DNA of 64,000 nt from Alphaproteobacteria bacterium (GTDB taxonomy: Bacteria > Pseudomonadota > Alphaproteobacteria > Rhodobacterales > Rhodobacteraceae): the NCBI GenBank assembly GCA_030425145.1, contig JAUHVK010000003.1, positions 62,001-126,000 on the forward strand. The letters run 5' to 3'. The stretch's first letter is position 1, and each line of letters opens with the position of its first letter. A program made the position numbers and the translations under genes. The notes under the pieces were generated by a model. It ran no database searches. It was given only the letters and a program-made list of their open reading frames with translations, and was not told the origin of the DNA. Of the stretch, positions 17,461-26,337 are shown in pieces.

Positions 17461-18669
17461 TTACACCCGCCGCAGGGCCAGCACGGAATTCAGACCACCG
17501 AAGGCAAAGGCGTTCGACAGGGCCACTTCGACCTTGGCATCTCGCGCCACGTTCGGCACCACGTCCAGCGCACATTCGGGGTCGGGTTCCTCGTAACCGA
17601 TGGTGGGCGCGATCACTCCGTCGCGCAGGGCCATGATGCAGGCCAGAAGCTCGATTGCGCCGGTTCCGCCAATGCAATGGCCGTGCATCGACTTGGTGGA
17701 CGAGATCATCAGCCGGTCGGCATGCGCCCCGAACACATCCGCCACCGCCGCACATTCGGTCTTGTCGTTCGCCGCCGTGCCAGTGCCGTGGGCGTTGATA
17801 TAGCCCACGTCCTGTGGGTTGAGCTTGGCATCGTGCAGCGCCCCGGCAATTGCGCGTGCGGCGCCGTTCTTCGATGGCATCACGATGTCGGACGCATCCG
17901 AGGTCATGGCAAACCCCACCACCTCGGCCAGGATCTCGGCCCCGCGTTTGCGGGCGTGGTCGTAGTCTTCGAAAACGAAGACGCCTGCCCCCTCGCCCTG
18001 CACCATGCCGTTGCGGTTGGCGCTGAAGGGACGGCAGGCGTCTTTGGACATGACGCGCAGCCCTTCCCACGCCTTCACACCGCCGAAGCAGAGCATCGAT
18101 TCCGACCCGCCTGTGATCATCACCGGGGCGAGACCGCCATGCACCATCTGGAACGCCTGGCTCATGGCGTGGTTGGACGACGCGCAGGCGGTTGAGACGG
18201 TGAAGGACGGTCCTTTGAGGTTGAACTCCATCGACACGTGGGAGGCGGCGGCGTTGTTCATCAGCTTGGGCACGACAAACGGGTGGACCCGGTTCTTGCC
18301 CTCTTCGTAGACGCTTCGGTAATTCTCATCGAGCGTGGTCATGCCACCGCCGGAATTGCCCAGAACAACCCCGGATCTGGCGGCCAGTTCGCCCGAAAAC
18401 TCCAGCCCTGACTGTGTCAGCGCCTCACGCGCGGCAATCAGGGTGAACTGGGTGAACCGATCGTAGAGCGACAATTGCTGGCGGTTGAAATGCGCGGTCT
18501 CGTCAAAATCATGCACCTGCGCGCCGATCTGGATTGACAGACGCTCCACGTCCTGAAACGCCAGTTGGCCAATTCCGCAACGCCCCTCGCGCATTGCCTC
18601 GAGCGTATCGGGTACGGTCAGCCCCAGCGCGTTGACGGTGCCCGCCCCGGTGATGACCACGCGCTTCAT
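17461..18669 (-). CDS. Beta-ketoacyl-ACP synthase, FabF-like
   Basis: A 402-residue condensing enzyme that elongates acyl-ACP with malonyl-ACP. The Cys-His-His triad is intact: Cys162 (STACASSNHA), His294 (INAHGTGTAA) and His331 (KSMHGHCIGG). LSNAFAFGGLNSVL is the C-terminal glycine loop. The gene is 6 bp downstream of a dedicated ACP, which is preceded by lpxD and an L,D-transpeptidase. This points to making a special acyl chain for the envelope rather than bulk fatty acid synthesis (inference from context). Confidence 0.93.
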   Translation of the reverse strand: MKRVVITGAGTVNALGLTVPDTLEAMREGRCGIGQLAFQDVERLSIQIGAQVHDFDETAHFNRQQLSLYDRFTQFTLIAAREALTQSGLEFSGELAARSGVVLGNSGGGMTTLDENYRSVYEEGKNRVHPFVVPKLMNNAAASHVSMEFNLKGPSFTVSTACASSNHAMSQAFQMVHGGLAPVMITGGSESMLCFGGVKAWEGLRVMSKDACRPFSANRNGMVQGEGAGVFVFEDYDHARKRGAEILAEVVGFAMTSDASDIVMPSKNGAARAIAGALHDAKLNPQDVGYINAHGTGTAANDKTECAAVADVFGAHADRLMISSTKSMHGHCIGGTGAIELLACIMALRDGVIAPTIGYEEPDPECALDVVPNVARDAKVEVALSNAFAFGGLNSVLALRRV

Positions 18670-18675
18670 GGCTGC

Positions 18676-18936
18676 TTACGCCTTTTGGCGGGCGATCAGC
18701 GCCTCGACCCCGGCGATAACCGTCTGCACCGACGAGATGTCGAAATCGCTTTTTTCCGGCTCATTCGCATTGAACGGCACTTCGATGTCGAACTCTTCCT
18801 CAAGCGCGAAGATGCATTCGACGAGGCCCATGCTGTCGATGCCCAGGTCCGCCATCGTATCGGTCAGCGCCACGTCGGACGGTTCGATCATGGCTTGCTC
18901 GGCGATGATGCGAATGACCCGGTCTTGCACGCTCAT
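18676..18936 (-). CDS. Dedicated acyl carrier protein
   Basis: An 86-residue ACP with the phosphopantetheine attachment Ser35 in LGIDSMGLVE and an acidic helix II (CIFALEEEFDIEVPF). It differs from housekeeping AcpP (GADSLD) and is closer in motif to specialised ACPs with GIDS. It lies between lpxD (38 bp upstream) and a FabF-like synthase (6 bp downstream) and is likely their carrier. Resemblance to rhizobial AcpXL is limited to the GIDS region. Confidence 0.92.
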   Translation of the reverse strand: MSVQDRVIRIIAEQAMIEPSDVALTDTMADLGIDSMGLVECIFALEEEFDIEVPFNANEPEKSDFDISSVQTVIAGVEALIARQKA

Positions 18937-18974
18937 GGTGTTCTTCCGAAGGCTGTTGCGTCTGTGCCCGTGAT

Positions 18975-20066
18975 TTAGTCGCTCGAGTCGGTCTTTGAAA
19001 CCGATTTCTTGAGGTTTGCCACATCCGCGATCAGACGTGGAAGGCGGCGAAGCTGGCGGTAGATCTCAAGCTGGCTGTCCATTTTCATCGCCGGATAGCC
19101 CAGCATCACCCGCCCGGCTGGCACGTTCGAGAGCACCTTGGTGGCCCCGCCGGTGATGGCGTTGTCGCCGATGAAGATGTTGTCGCTGACCCCGGTTTGG
19201 CCGCCCAGAACCACATTGTTGCCGATGCGGCTCGACCCGGCGATTCCCACCTGCGCGCAGATCAGGCAGTCATTGCCGATCACCACGTTGTGGCCCACCT
19301 GCGCGAGGTTGTCGAACTTGCAGCCATTGCCGATACGCGTGTCACGTACTGTGCCGCGGTCGATACAGCTATTGGCCCCAAGTTCTACATCGTCGCCGAT
19401 ACTGACGCTGCCCAGCGAATGAATGCGGGCATAGCTTTGCGCTGTGGCCCCAGCCTGATCCCCCAGCGTTTCGCGGACCTTCTCGGCGGCCGAGGGTTCC
19501 GGTGTGACGAATGAGAACCCGTCCGCACCGATGGTGGCCCCGAAATGGGCGATGAAGCGGTCGCCGATGGTGACGGAATGGCCGATCTTCACACCCGGAT
19601 GCAGCAGAGCGCCCTGCCCGATCGACGTGTTCTGCCCGATAAAGGCCTGCGCCCCGATGACCGACCCCGCGCCGATGGTCACGCCCGGCCCGATCACCGC
19701 GAAGGGTCCGACAGAGACATCTTCGGCAAGGTTTGCGGTCGGGTCGATGACCGCGCTCGGATGGCGCCCGGGCGCATAGCCCGCTCCCGGATCCATCATC
19801 GCCGACAGACCGGACATTGCGTAACGCGGACGCGGTGCCAGCAACGCGGCGCGGAGTCCAAGCGCCTGCCAATCCGCCCCGTCCCAAAGCATCGCCGCGC
19901 GCGCTTGTCCGTCAGACAACTGTTCCGCAAATTCGGGTTTCATTGCCAGGGCAAGATCGTTGGGACCGGCCTGCGCCGGTTCGGCCACCGCAGATACGGA
20001 CAGGCCGACCTCGCCTTCGGCGCGCACACCAAGAGCCTCCGCAATCTGCGCAATGGTAAACGACAT
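18975..20066 (-). CDS. lpxD: UDP-3-O-(3-hydroxyacyl)glucosamine N-acyltransferase
   Basis: A 363-residue LpxD that adds the second 3-hydroxyacyl chain in lipid A synthesis from acyl-ACP. The N-terminal uridine-binding domain (about 1-100) precedes a left-handed beta-helix of hexapeptide repeats (about 105-310). The catalytic His is in QVGHNVVIG near residue 258. The C-terminal helix (LEIYRQLRRLPRLIADVANL) completes the ACP-binding bundle. Length is normal. The gene sits 29 bp after the L,D-transpeptidase and heads the ACP-synthase pair. Whether it is the only lpxD in the genome cannot be told from this window. Confidence 0.93.
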   Translation of the reverse strand: MSFTIAQIAEALGVRAEGEVGLSVSAVAEPAQAGPNDLALAMKPEFAEQLSDGQARAAMLWDGADWQALGLRAALLAPRPRYAMSGLSAMMDPGAGYAPGRHPSAVIDPTANLAEDVSVGPFAVIGPGVTIGAGSVIGAQAFIGQNTSIGQGALLHPGVKIGHSVTIGDRFIAHFGATIGADGFSFVTPEPSAAEKVRETLGDQAGATAQSYARIHSLGSVSIGDDVELGANSCIDRGTVRDTRIGNGCKFDNLAQVGHNVVIGNDCLICAQVGIAGSSRIGNNVVLGGQTGVSDNIFIGDNAITGGATKVLSNVPAGRVMLGYPAMKMDSQLEIYRQLRRLPRLIADVANLKKSVSKTDSSD

Positions 20067-20095
20067 GGGAGCCTCCAGCCTGATTGGCGAGAGAT

Positions 20096-21706
20096 TTAAC
20101 TACGAATGCCGCCGATCTCCACCCCTGCCGCGCTCAGCGCGTTCCAGATATCGCGATCGCGCCCATAAACGTCACGTCGGAACTGCGTATGGCCTTTGGC
20201 GTGGGTGAATGCGGTCCGGTAGATCAGGTGGACCGGAACCGGCTGATCCAGATTGACCCGCGTTTCCGACCCTGTGCGCAACCGCGATTGGAAAAAGCCG
20301 ACCGGATCATCGGTTTGCCGCGCCAAAAGCGCATAGGCGAAGTCATGGGGATCGTTCAGGCGCACGCAGCCGTGGCTGTAGGTTCGGACCTCACGCGAAA
20401 ACAGATTTTTCGCAGGAGTATCATGCAGATAGATGTTGTACTTATTGGGAAACATGAACTTTACAGTCCCCAACGCATTGCGCGGGCCCGGCGGCTGGCG
20501 CATCGCAAACGGGAAGCTGTTGCCAGAATAGCCCGCAAAGCTCTGATCGCGGCTGACGACCCGGCCCCGGCTGTCGGTGATCTGAAGGTGGGATACCGCG
20601 CCCGAATTGTTGCGGAGCTTGGGCAGGTATTCTTTCACGATTATCGAGCGCGGCACGTACCAGCTCGGGTTGATGACCATATGGTCCATCTCGTCCGAGA
20701 ATTCCGGCGTCTGGCGGTCGCGGTCCTGATGCCCGACTACCGAGCGGGTCTCAAAGGTCAGTTTGCCATGATCGAAGATACGCGCGTTGAAGTCAGTCAG
20801 GTTGACGAGGATGTGCCGCTCCCCCAACCCTCCGGGAAGGTTGAGCCAGCGTTCCCGCTCCATCGCGACAATGACGGATTTCAAACGGTCCTGCGGGGTG
20901 GCGTTGATCTCGTCGAGGGTGACGCCGCCCACAACACCGTCCACGGTCAGACCGTGATTACCTTGGAATTCCCGCACCGCATCGGTGATGGCCGTGTCGT
21001 AACGTGCCGTGACCGTACGATCGAGATACCCAATGGCGATCAGCCTGTCGCGCAGAGCCACAACCCCGGCCCCGGTATCGCCCGGTTCGTATTTGCCGGA
21101 AGGCACGGGCGCGCCCCAGCCGCCGTGGGCGATTGTATGTTCGAGCCGCATCTTGGCTTTCATCAACCGCGCGTATTCCTGCGACTGCGGTGCAAGTGAC
21201 GAAAAGAAGGCGCGCGGCGTGTCGGACAGGAGGCCCTCAAGGTAGTAGCTGGTTTCCCGCAGAGGGATTTCGCGCACGATCTCGCTGCGCACCTGGCGGG
21301 GATTGTCGATCACGCCGGTTTGCAGGTCGCGGGCGAAATCGAGGAAAAGCTCGGTCAGAGCAACCTCGAGCGAGCCACGGTCGAACCCGCTGCGCACGGA
21401 AGCCATGCGCGACAGAAGCGCCTCGGCATTGTACTTGGATGCGGGCAACCCGTGATAGGACGCCATGCTCAGCGCTTCGAGAAGCGCCGTGCGGCGTTCG
21501 AGATCTGCCGGAGAGCCACCTGTCCAGATCGGCTCGAATCCGCGTTCGCGGTAAAACGCTGCAATCTGGTCATCGCGTGAGACACTTTCTGCCACCGCCT
21601 GCTGAAAGGCTGTGACCTGAACCGCGCCGGCGCTTTGAGGCGTGATGTAGCTGGCCGCCACTAAAGCGATCACTGCTGCGCCGCGCAAAAACGTCCGGTG
21701 GGTCAT
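20096..21706 (-). CDS. L,D-transpeptidase, YcbB/LdtD type
   Basis: A 536-residue periplasmic enzyme for 3-3 peptidoglycan cross-links or lipoprotein anchoring. It has a signal peptide (MTHRTFLRGAAVIALVAAS), a scaffold domain, a peptidoglycan-binding domain (YEPGDTGAGVVALRDRLIAI, about residues 225-285) and a YkuD catalytic domain with YSHGCVRLNDP near residue 440, which includes the catalytic Cys. I chose the ATG at 21706, preceded by TAGGAG; upstream in-frame codons look non-coding. It is first of the lpxD-ACP-synthase run and divergent from a DUF882 gene, which is often paired with YcbB-like genes. Confidence 0.92.
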   Translation of the reverse strand: MTHRTFLRGAAVIALVAASYITPQSAGAVQVTAFQQAVAESVSRDDQIAAFYRERGFEPIWTGGSPADLERRTALLEALSMASYHGLPASKYNAEALLSRMASVRSGFDRGSLEVALTELFLDFARDLQTGVIDNPRQVRSEIVREIPLRETSYYLEGLLSDTPRAFFSSLAPQSQEYARLMKAKMRLEHTIAHGGWGAPVPSGKYEPGDTGAGVVALRDRLIAIGYLDRTVTARYDTAITDAVREFQGNHGLTVDGVVGGVTLDEINATPQDRLKSVIVAMERERWLNLPGGLGERHILVNLTDFNARIFDHGKLTFETRSVVGHQDRDRQTPEFSDEMDHMVINPSWYVPRSIIVKEYLPKLRNNSGAVSHLQITDSRGRVVSRDQSFAGYSGNSFPFAMRQPPGPRNALGTVKFMFPNKYNIYLHDTPAKNLFSREVRTYSHGCVRLNDPHDFAYALLARQTDDPVGFFQSRLRTGSETRVNLDQPVPVHLIYRTAFTHAKGHTQFRRDVYGRDRDIWNALSAAGVEIGGIRS

Positions 21707-22049
21707 CAATCGTCTCCTAAAGTCTTTAACTTCAACACTAATCACGCAATTTCGGTTCCCATGGTCCCTGCTGCCAGTGGCACTGTCCATTCACAAAAAG
21801 TTTGGATTTGCGTTTTATGGCAAGATTGCGGCAGCGCTGCATCGCACGGGGAAGGTGTAGCGTAACTTTAACACAGTTCGGTGATTTAAGCAGAAATTTG
21901 CCGAAAACCCTTGATCTGAAAATTTTTGGGGAACTTTCGGTTTGTTTGAGATTCGGGATATGTCATAGTCCGCACACGACAGGCATTCGGCAGGCCCGCG
22001 GAACGACGCGGGCGACTGAAAAACTGAAATACGGGACAGGCACTAATCA
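21707..22049. other. Divergent promoter region between L,D-transpeptidase and DUF882 genes
   Basis: These 343 bp separate two divergent cell-wall genes. The stretch from about 21850 to 21950 is AT-rich. A 7-bp GC hairpin (GCCCGCG/CGCGGGC, 21994-22013) lies 36 bp before the DUF882 start and would be in its 5' leader. No ORF or other RNA gene was recognised. Confidence 0.5.
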
Positions 22050-22619
22050 ATGACTGACACGGTATCTGGCGGCATCACGCGCCGTGGTTTACTCGCGGCA
22101 TTTGCAGCGACGACAATCACTGCGGCGCCAACTTTCGCAAATGCAGCAGGGTTCCTGCGCGGCGGGGGGGATATCAGACGGATCAAAATGTACTCGGGCC
22201 GGACCGGTGAACGGATCGACATGATCTACTGGATCGAGGGCGACTACATCAGCGATGCCGTCAAGGAAGTGCACCATTTCATGCGGGATTGGCGCACAAA
22301 TGATGTGAAATCCATTGATCTGCGCACCATCGACATCATGGCGGCGGCGCACAATCTTCTGGATGTGTCCGAACCTTACATGCTTCTCAGCGGTTACCGC
22401 AGCCCGAAGACCAACGCGATGCTGCGCAGCCGCAGCTCGGGCGTGGCGAAGAACTCGCTGCACCTCAAAGGCCAAGCAGCAGACCTGCGTTTGAGCTCGC
22501 GTTCGGTGAACCAGATGGCGCGTGCGGCGTCGGCCTGCAAAGCGGGTGGCGTCGGTCGGTACTCGGGGTCGAACTTCGTGCACATGGATTGCGGCCCGGT
22601 GCGGAGCTGGGGCGGGTAA
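22050..22619 (+). CDS. DUF882 (YcbK-like) peptidase, Tat-exported
   Basis: A 189-residue protein of the M15-like DUF882 family (YcbK). It has a twin-arginine signal (ITRRGLLAAFAATTI) and a zinc peptidase fold. LSGYRSPKTNAML, SLHLKGQAADLRL and FVHMDCGPVRSW carry the conserved His and Asp ligands of M15 D,D-carboxypeptidase-like enzymes. It probably trims peptidoglycan peptides in the periplasm. It is divergent from the YcbB-like L,D-transpeptidase and followed by a strong terminator. Confidence 0.9.
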   Translation: MTDTVSGGITRRGLLAAFAATTITAAPTFANAAGFLRGGGDIRRIKMYSGRTGERIDMIYWIEGDYISDAVKEVHHFMRDWRTNDVKSIDLRTIDIMAAAHNLLDVSEPYMLLSGYRSPKTNAMLRSRSSGVAKNSLHLKGQAADLRLSSRSVNQMARAASACKAGGVGRYSGSNFVHMDCGPVRSWGG

Positions 22620-22649
22620 CACGTCTTTTCAATATGTTACGAGTCATGA

Positions 22650-22674
22650 AAAGGCTGCCGATCCGGCAGCCTTT
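22650..22674 (+). terminator. Intrinsic terminator after the DUF882 gene
   Basis: An 11-bp perfect stem (AAAGGCTGCCG/CGGCAGCCTTT, loop ATC) is followed by GTTGTTTTC. The A-rich 5' arm means it can also terminate the convergent GDSL gene. Confidence 0.85.
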
Positions 22675-22718
22675 GTTGTTTTCGGGTCCGGCTGAGGGGG
22701 CTTGCGCCCCCTGCCCGA

Positions 22719-24674
22719 TCAGAACGTCATCTTATACGTGAGCGCCCCGGTGAACCCACGCGACCCGTCCGACCCGATCGAGCTGGCACCGGTCAGGCTC
22801 AGGAACGACCCCGAACCCAACTCCTTGACAACCGAACCCGAGATGTAGCCCCAGGTCTGGTCCGGGCGCGGTGCAGACACGCTGCCCAGCGTGTCGGAGG
22901 TCGGCCCCAGCGACACGACCAGCGGATCGTCGTTGAAGTCATGTTCGATGGACCCTCGCAGGTTGAAGGTCACACCGTCCATATTCGCTGGTGAGAAGAT
23001 CGCGGAAAGACCGGCGGTCAGGCGCTGCGACTCGTACTCGGTGTCGCCATAGGACAGGCTTGCCGCGCCGTTCGATTCCGTGAAGCCGTCGATCGACACG
23101 CGTTCCCATGTGTAATGCGCAAACGGGTTGAGGCGCACCTGATCGTTCAGGGAATACAGCGCGCCGCCGCCGATGCGGGCAAAGCGGTAGCTGCCCTCTG
23201 TGTCGGCGGTGTAGGTCTCGGTCGCCGGTCCAAGGGTAAAACTGCGGGTGATGTCATCGACATTGATCCGCCCGCCCCCGAAGGCCGCGTTCAGGTAGTA
23301 TTTCGGCGACAGGGCGATCTGGCCGAACACGACACCGATCATCAGGTCGCTGTCAAAGCCACCCGCGTCATTGTCGAATTCGACCTCACCGTAATCGAGG
23401 GAGATACCCGCACCGATGGTGGCGTTGGGGGCAACCGCGACGTCGGCACCGGCCTTGAGCACCTTGGTTGCACCTTCTAGCCCCGGCGTCACCTGCTGCG
23501 CATCGGCTTCAAAGCGACCCACATCAAGACTGGCATAAACATCAACCTCGCCAACTTCGCGGCGACGGCGGTTGCCGTTCTCGTCGGTGGTGACAAGCAC
23601 GGTCGGGTTCATCCGGTTCTCGATAGAGAGGCCGTGCTGGCGCAGCGCGGTCATGGTCGCCACAGAAATCGCACCGGTCTGCGTGGCCGCCTGAAGCCCG
23701 GCGAATGCCGCCTGACCAAAGAGCGCATGTGCCGATGTGGTCGGGTGAACGCCGTCGGCAAAGACGCGGTCTTCGCTGTCGTCGCTGGCGTTGATGCCCT
23801 GAACACAGCTGAGCGAGGTGTCCGGGCAAGCCGGAATCAGCGCAGCGTTGGCCGCGGTGAAGCCATATTTGACCGGGTCCGCCTGAATGGTACCCAAGAG
23901 CTTTTGGCTGTCCACGATCACAGCACGGTCACCGATGGAGGCCAGAAGTGTGCTGTTGAACGCATTTGTCAGCGCAGTTTGCAGACCTGCGCCCTGCGGT
24001 CCGGATGAAACGCCAAACGGAGTTGTGCCGATATCGGGGATGGTGACAACGATGACCGATTCCGCGCCTGCATCGCGCACCCGGTCGACAAGACCCACCA
24101 ACTCTGTCGCCGCCTGAGCCATATTCGCAGCCGCAGCCTCGGGGGCGATCAGACCGCCGCCCACGGCACCCGCCTGTGCGAACACATCGTTTGCACCGCC
24201 CCAGAGAATGACCAGATCGTTTTTGCCCAGCTCAGGCCGGTCCGCGAGCATCCGATCTACCTGCACGGTCAGCGACCGCGTGGTGATGCCCAGATCAGGG
24301 TTGAAGTTGATGCCCTGCGGATCGGTCACACGCGATCCGCCTTCGGCATAGATCGTGCCGCCCAGCGTCACTTCACTCTGCCCCGCCAAGGGCACCGCCG
24401 AATAGACGTTCGGCCCGAGGTTCAGACCAAGCTGCTGGCCAAGAAATTCGCCATAGGTCAGCGAAGACCCGTCTGCCGCATTGGTGAGAAACTTGTAGTT
24501 GATGACCGGCAAGGCGCCCATGCCGCCCGCGATCACCGATTGGGAATAGGCCCCCGCATCGCTGAGCGAGTCGCCGATGATGAAAACATCATCGAAGCGC
24601 AGCTCTTCGGCGGTTGCAAGGCTGGATAGCCCCGTAAGCATCGTGCTCGCCAAAGCGAGTGTCCTTAACGTCAT
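22719..24674 (-). CDS. Autotransporter esterase (SGNH/GDSL hydrolase with beta-barrel)
   Basis: A 651-residue outer-membrane autotransporter. It has a signal peptide (MTLRTLALASTMLTGLSSLA), a GDSL lipase/esterase passenger (about 25-345) and a C-terminal 12-strand autotransporter barrel (about 370-651) ending in Phe (ALTYKMTF). The passenger has block I Ser36 (IIGDSLSDAG), block III GGANDVF and the Asp-His of DGVHPT near residue 306. It resembles EstA-type cell-surface esterases. The ATG is preceded by GGGAGG. It is monocistronic. Confidence 0.93.
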   Translation of the reverse strand: MTLRTLALASTMLTGLSSLATAEELRFDDVFIIGDSLSDAGAYSQSVIAGGMGALPVINYKFLTNAADGSSLTYGEFLGQQLGLNLGPNVYSAVPLAGQSEVTLGGTIYAEGGSRVTDPQGINFNPDLGITTRSLTVQVDRMLADRPELGKNDLVILWGGANDVFAQAGAVGGGLIAPEAAAANMAQAATELVGLVDRVRDAGAESVIVVTIPDIGTTPFGVSSGPQGAGLQTALTNAFNSTLLASIGDRAVIVDSQKLLGTIQADPVKYGFTAANAALIPACPDTSLSCVQGINASDDSEDRVFADGVHPTTSAHALFGQAAFAGLQAATQTGAISVATMTALRQHGLSIENRMNPTVLVTTDENGNRRRREVGEVDVYASLDVGRFEADAQQVTPGLEGATKVLKAGADVAVAPNATIGAGISLDYGEVEFDNDAGGFDSDLMIGVVFGQIALSPKYYLNAAFGGGRINVDDITRSFTLGPATETYTADTEGSYRFARIGGGALYSLNDQVRLNPFAHYTWERVSIDGFTESNGAASLSYGDTEYESQRLTAGLSAIFSPANMDGVTFNLRGSIEHDFNDDPLVVSLGPTSDTLGSVSAPRPDQTWGYISGSVVKELGSGSFLSLTGASSIGSDGSRGFTGALTYKMTF

Positions 24675-24808
24675 TGAAATTCCTCCCGTTGGCGGTTGTT
24701 TGCAACCATCTCATCTGGCAACAGAACAGACCCGGAAGGGCGCGAGTCAACGCAAAACAGTGCCTCAGACGCGAAGTGACGTTAGGTGATACCGCGATAA
24801 GGCGAATT

Positions 24809-24836
24809 CCCCGCGGCACGGACCGGTGCCGCGGGG
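24809..24836 (-). terminator. Hairpin after the class III aminotransferase gene
   Basis: A perfect 11-bp stem (CCCCGCGGCAC/GTGCCGCGGGG, 6-nt loop) lies 6 bp beyond the aminotransferase stop on the minus strand. There is no strong T-run, so it may be a weak or Rho-assisted terminator. Confidence 0.65.
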
Positions 24837-24842
24837 ATCAAT

Positions 24843-26210
24843 TCAGGCGGCGAGTTCGGCTTGGAACCCGTCGAGGCTTTTCTCGACCGCAGTGAGGATT
24901 TCGCCGATCTGCGCGGAGTCGATGATCATCGGCGGGCAGAACGCCATAGCATCCGTCATGTTGCGCGAGATCAGCCCGTTCTTCAGGAAATGCGCGCCCA
25001 GACCCGCACCGAGCTTGCCCGGTGCGAACTCCTCGGCCCGACCTTCGGGCGCAACGATTTCCAGCGCCGCGATCAGGCCCACGCCCCGCGCCTCGCCCAC
25101 CAGCGGATGGTCAACGAACTTGCGTAGACCAGCCTGCAATTCGGCACCGCGTTCGGCGGCATTGGCGACCAGATCACGCTCTTCGATGATCTTGAGGTTC
25201 TCCAGCGCCACCGCCGCGCCGACGGGATGTGCGCCGCCGGTATAGCCGTGGCCCAGCACGCCAATGCGCCCGGACTCGTCCGCGATGGGTGCATAGACCT
25301 CTTCGGTCATCATGAAGGCTGAGAACGGGAAATAGGACGAGGTGATCTGCTTTGACATGGTCATGATGTCGGGTTTGATGCCGAAGGTCTCGCAGCCGAA
25401 CATCTTGCCGGTACGGCCAAAGCCACAGATCACCTCATCGGCGATCAGCAGGATGTCGTATTTGCCCAGCACCGCCTGAATTTTCTCCCAGTAAGTCTTG
25501 GGCGGGACAACTACACCACCCGCGCCCATCACCGGTTCGGCGATGAAGGCGGCAATCGTGTCCGGCCCTTCGGCCTGGATCATCGCATCGAGGTCTTCTG
25601 CGCAGCGGGTGGCGAATTGCTCTTCGCTCTCGCCATCACGGCCTTCGCGCCAGTAATGCGGACAGGTTGTATGCAGGATGCCCTCGAGCGGCAGGTCAAA
25701 GGATTTGTGGTTATAGGGCAGCCCGGTCATCGATGCGGAGGCAATCGTCACCCCGTGGTAGCCCCGGATGCGCGAGATCACTTTCTTCTTTTCGGGTTTG
25801 CCAAGGCTGTTCGAGCGATACCAGATCATCTTGAGGATCGTGTCATTCGCCTCGGAGCCGGAATTGGTGAAGAACACCTTGCTCATCGGCACCGGAGCCA
25901 TACTGACCAGCTTTTCCGCCAGATCAATCGCCGGCCCATGCGAGCGGTGCGCGAAGTTGTGGTAATAGGGTAGCTTTTGCATCTGGAGCGTCGCCGCGTC
26001 GATCAACCGCTGTTCGTTGAAACCAACCGCGACGCTCCAAAGGCCGGACATGCCTTCGATATATTTGTTGCCGTGGTTATCGAACACGTGCACCCCTTCG
26101 CCCCGGTCCATGATCAGCGGGCCGTTTTGCTCGTGCAGGCGGGCATTGGTGTAGCTGTGGAAGTGATAGGCGATGTCGCGGGCTTCGTCAGAGTTCGGGC
26201 GCAGGTCCAT
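24843..26210 (-). CDS. Class III (omega-amino acid/polyamine type) aminotransferase
   Basis: A 455-residue PLP enzyme of the class III family. FTNSGSEANDTILKMIWY is the cofactor phosphate region, IADEVICGFGRTGKMFG carries the PLP Asp, and the Schiff-base Lys is in MTMSKQITSS near residue 286. AGLWSVAVGF and RGYHGVTIASAS are close to putrescine/omega-amino acid:pyruvate transaminases such as SpuC. I chose the ATG at 26210 (MDLRPNSDEARD), where family similarity begins; a start 9 bp upstream is possible. It is divergent from an acetylpolyamine-hydrolase-like gene, which supports amine catabolism. Substrate not proven. Confidence 0.9.
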   Translation of the reverse strand: MDLRPNSDEARDIAYHFHSYTNARLHEQNGPLIMDRGEGVHVFDNHGNKYIEGMSGLWSVAVGFNEQRLIDAATLQMQKLPYYHNFAHRSHGPAIDLAEKLVSMAPVPMSKVFFTNSGSEANDTILKMIWYRSNSLGKPEKKKVISRIRGYHGVTIASASMTGLPYNHKSFDLPLEGILHTTCPHYWREGRDGESEEQFATRCAEDLDAMIQAEGPDTIAAFIAEPVMGAGGVVVPPKTYWEKIQAVLGKYDILLIADEVICGFGRTGKMFGCETFGIKPDIMTMSKQITSSYFPFSAFMMTEEVYAPIADESGRIGVLGHGYTGGAHPVGAAVALENLKIIEERDLVANAAERGAELQAGLRKFVDHPLVGEARGVGLIAALEIVAPEGRAEEFAPGKLGAGLGAHFLKNGLISRNMTDAMAFCPPMIIDSAQIGEILTAVEKSLDGFQAELAA

Positions 26211-26337
26211 GGGGCACATCTTTCGCAATGTCGGTGAATCTTTGGGCACAGCTAAAGGGTTCAGGACTTGCGTGGCAAGGGGGGACGGGCCGTGCTACGC
26301 CAAAGAAACCGTCCCGCAGCACAAAGGGAGAGCGTGC

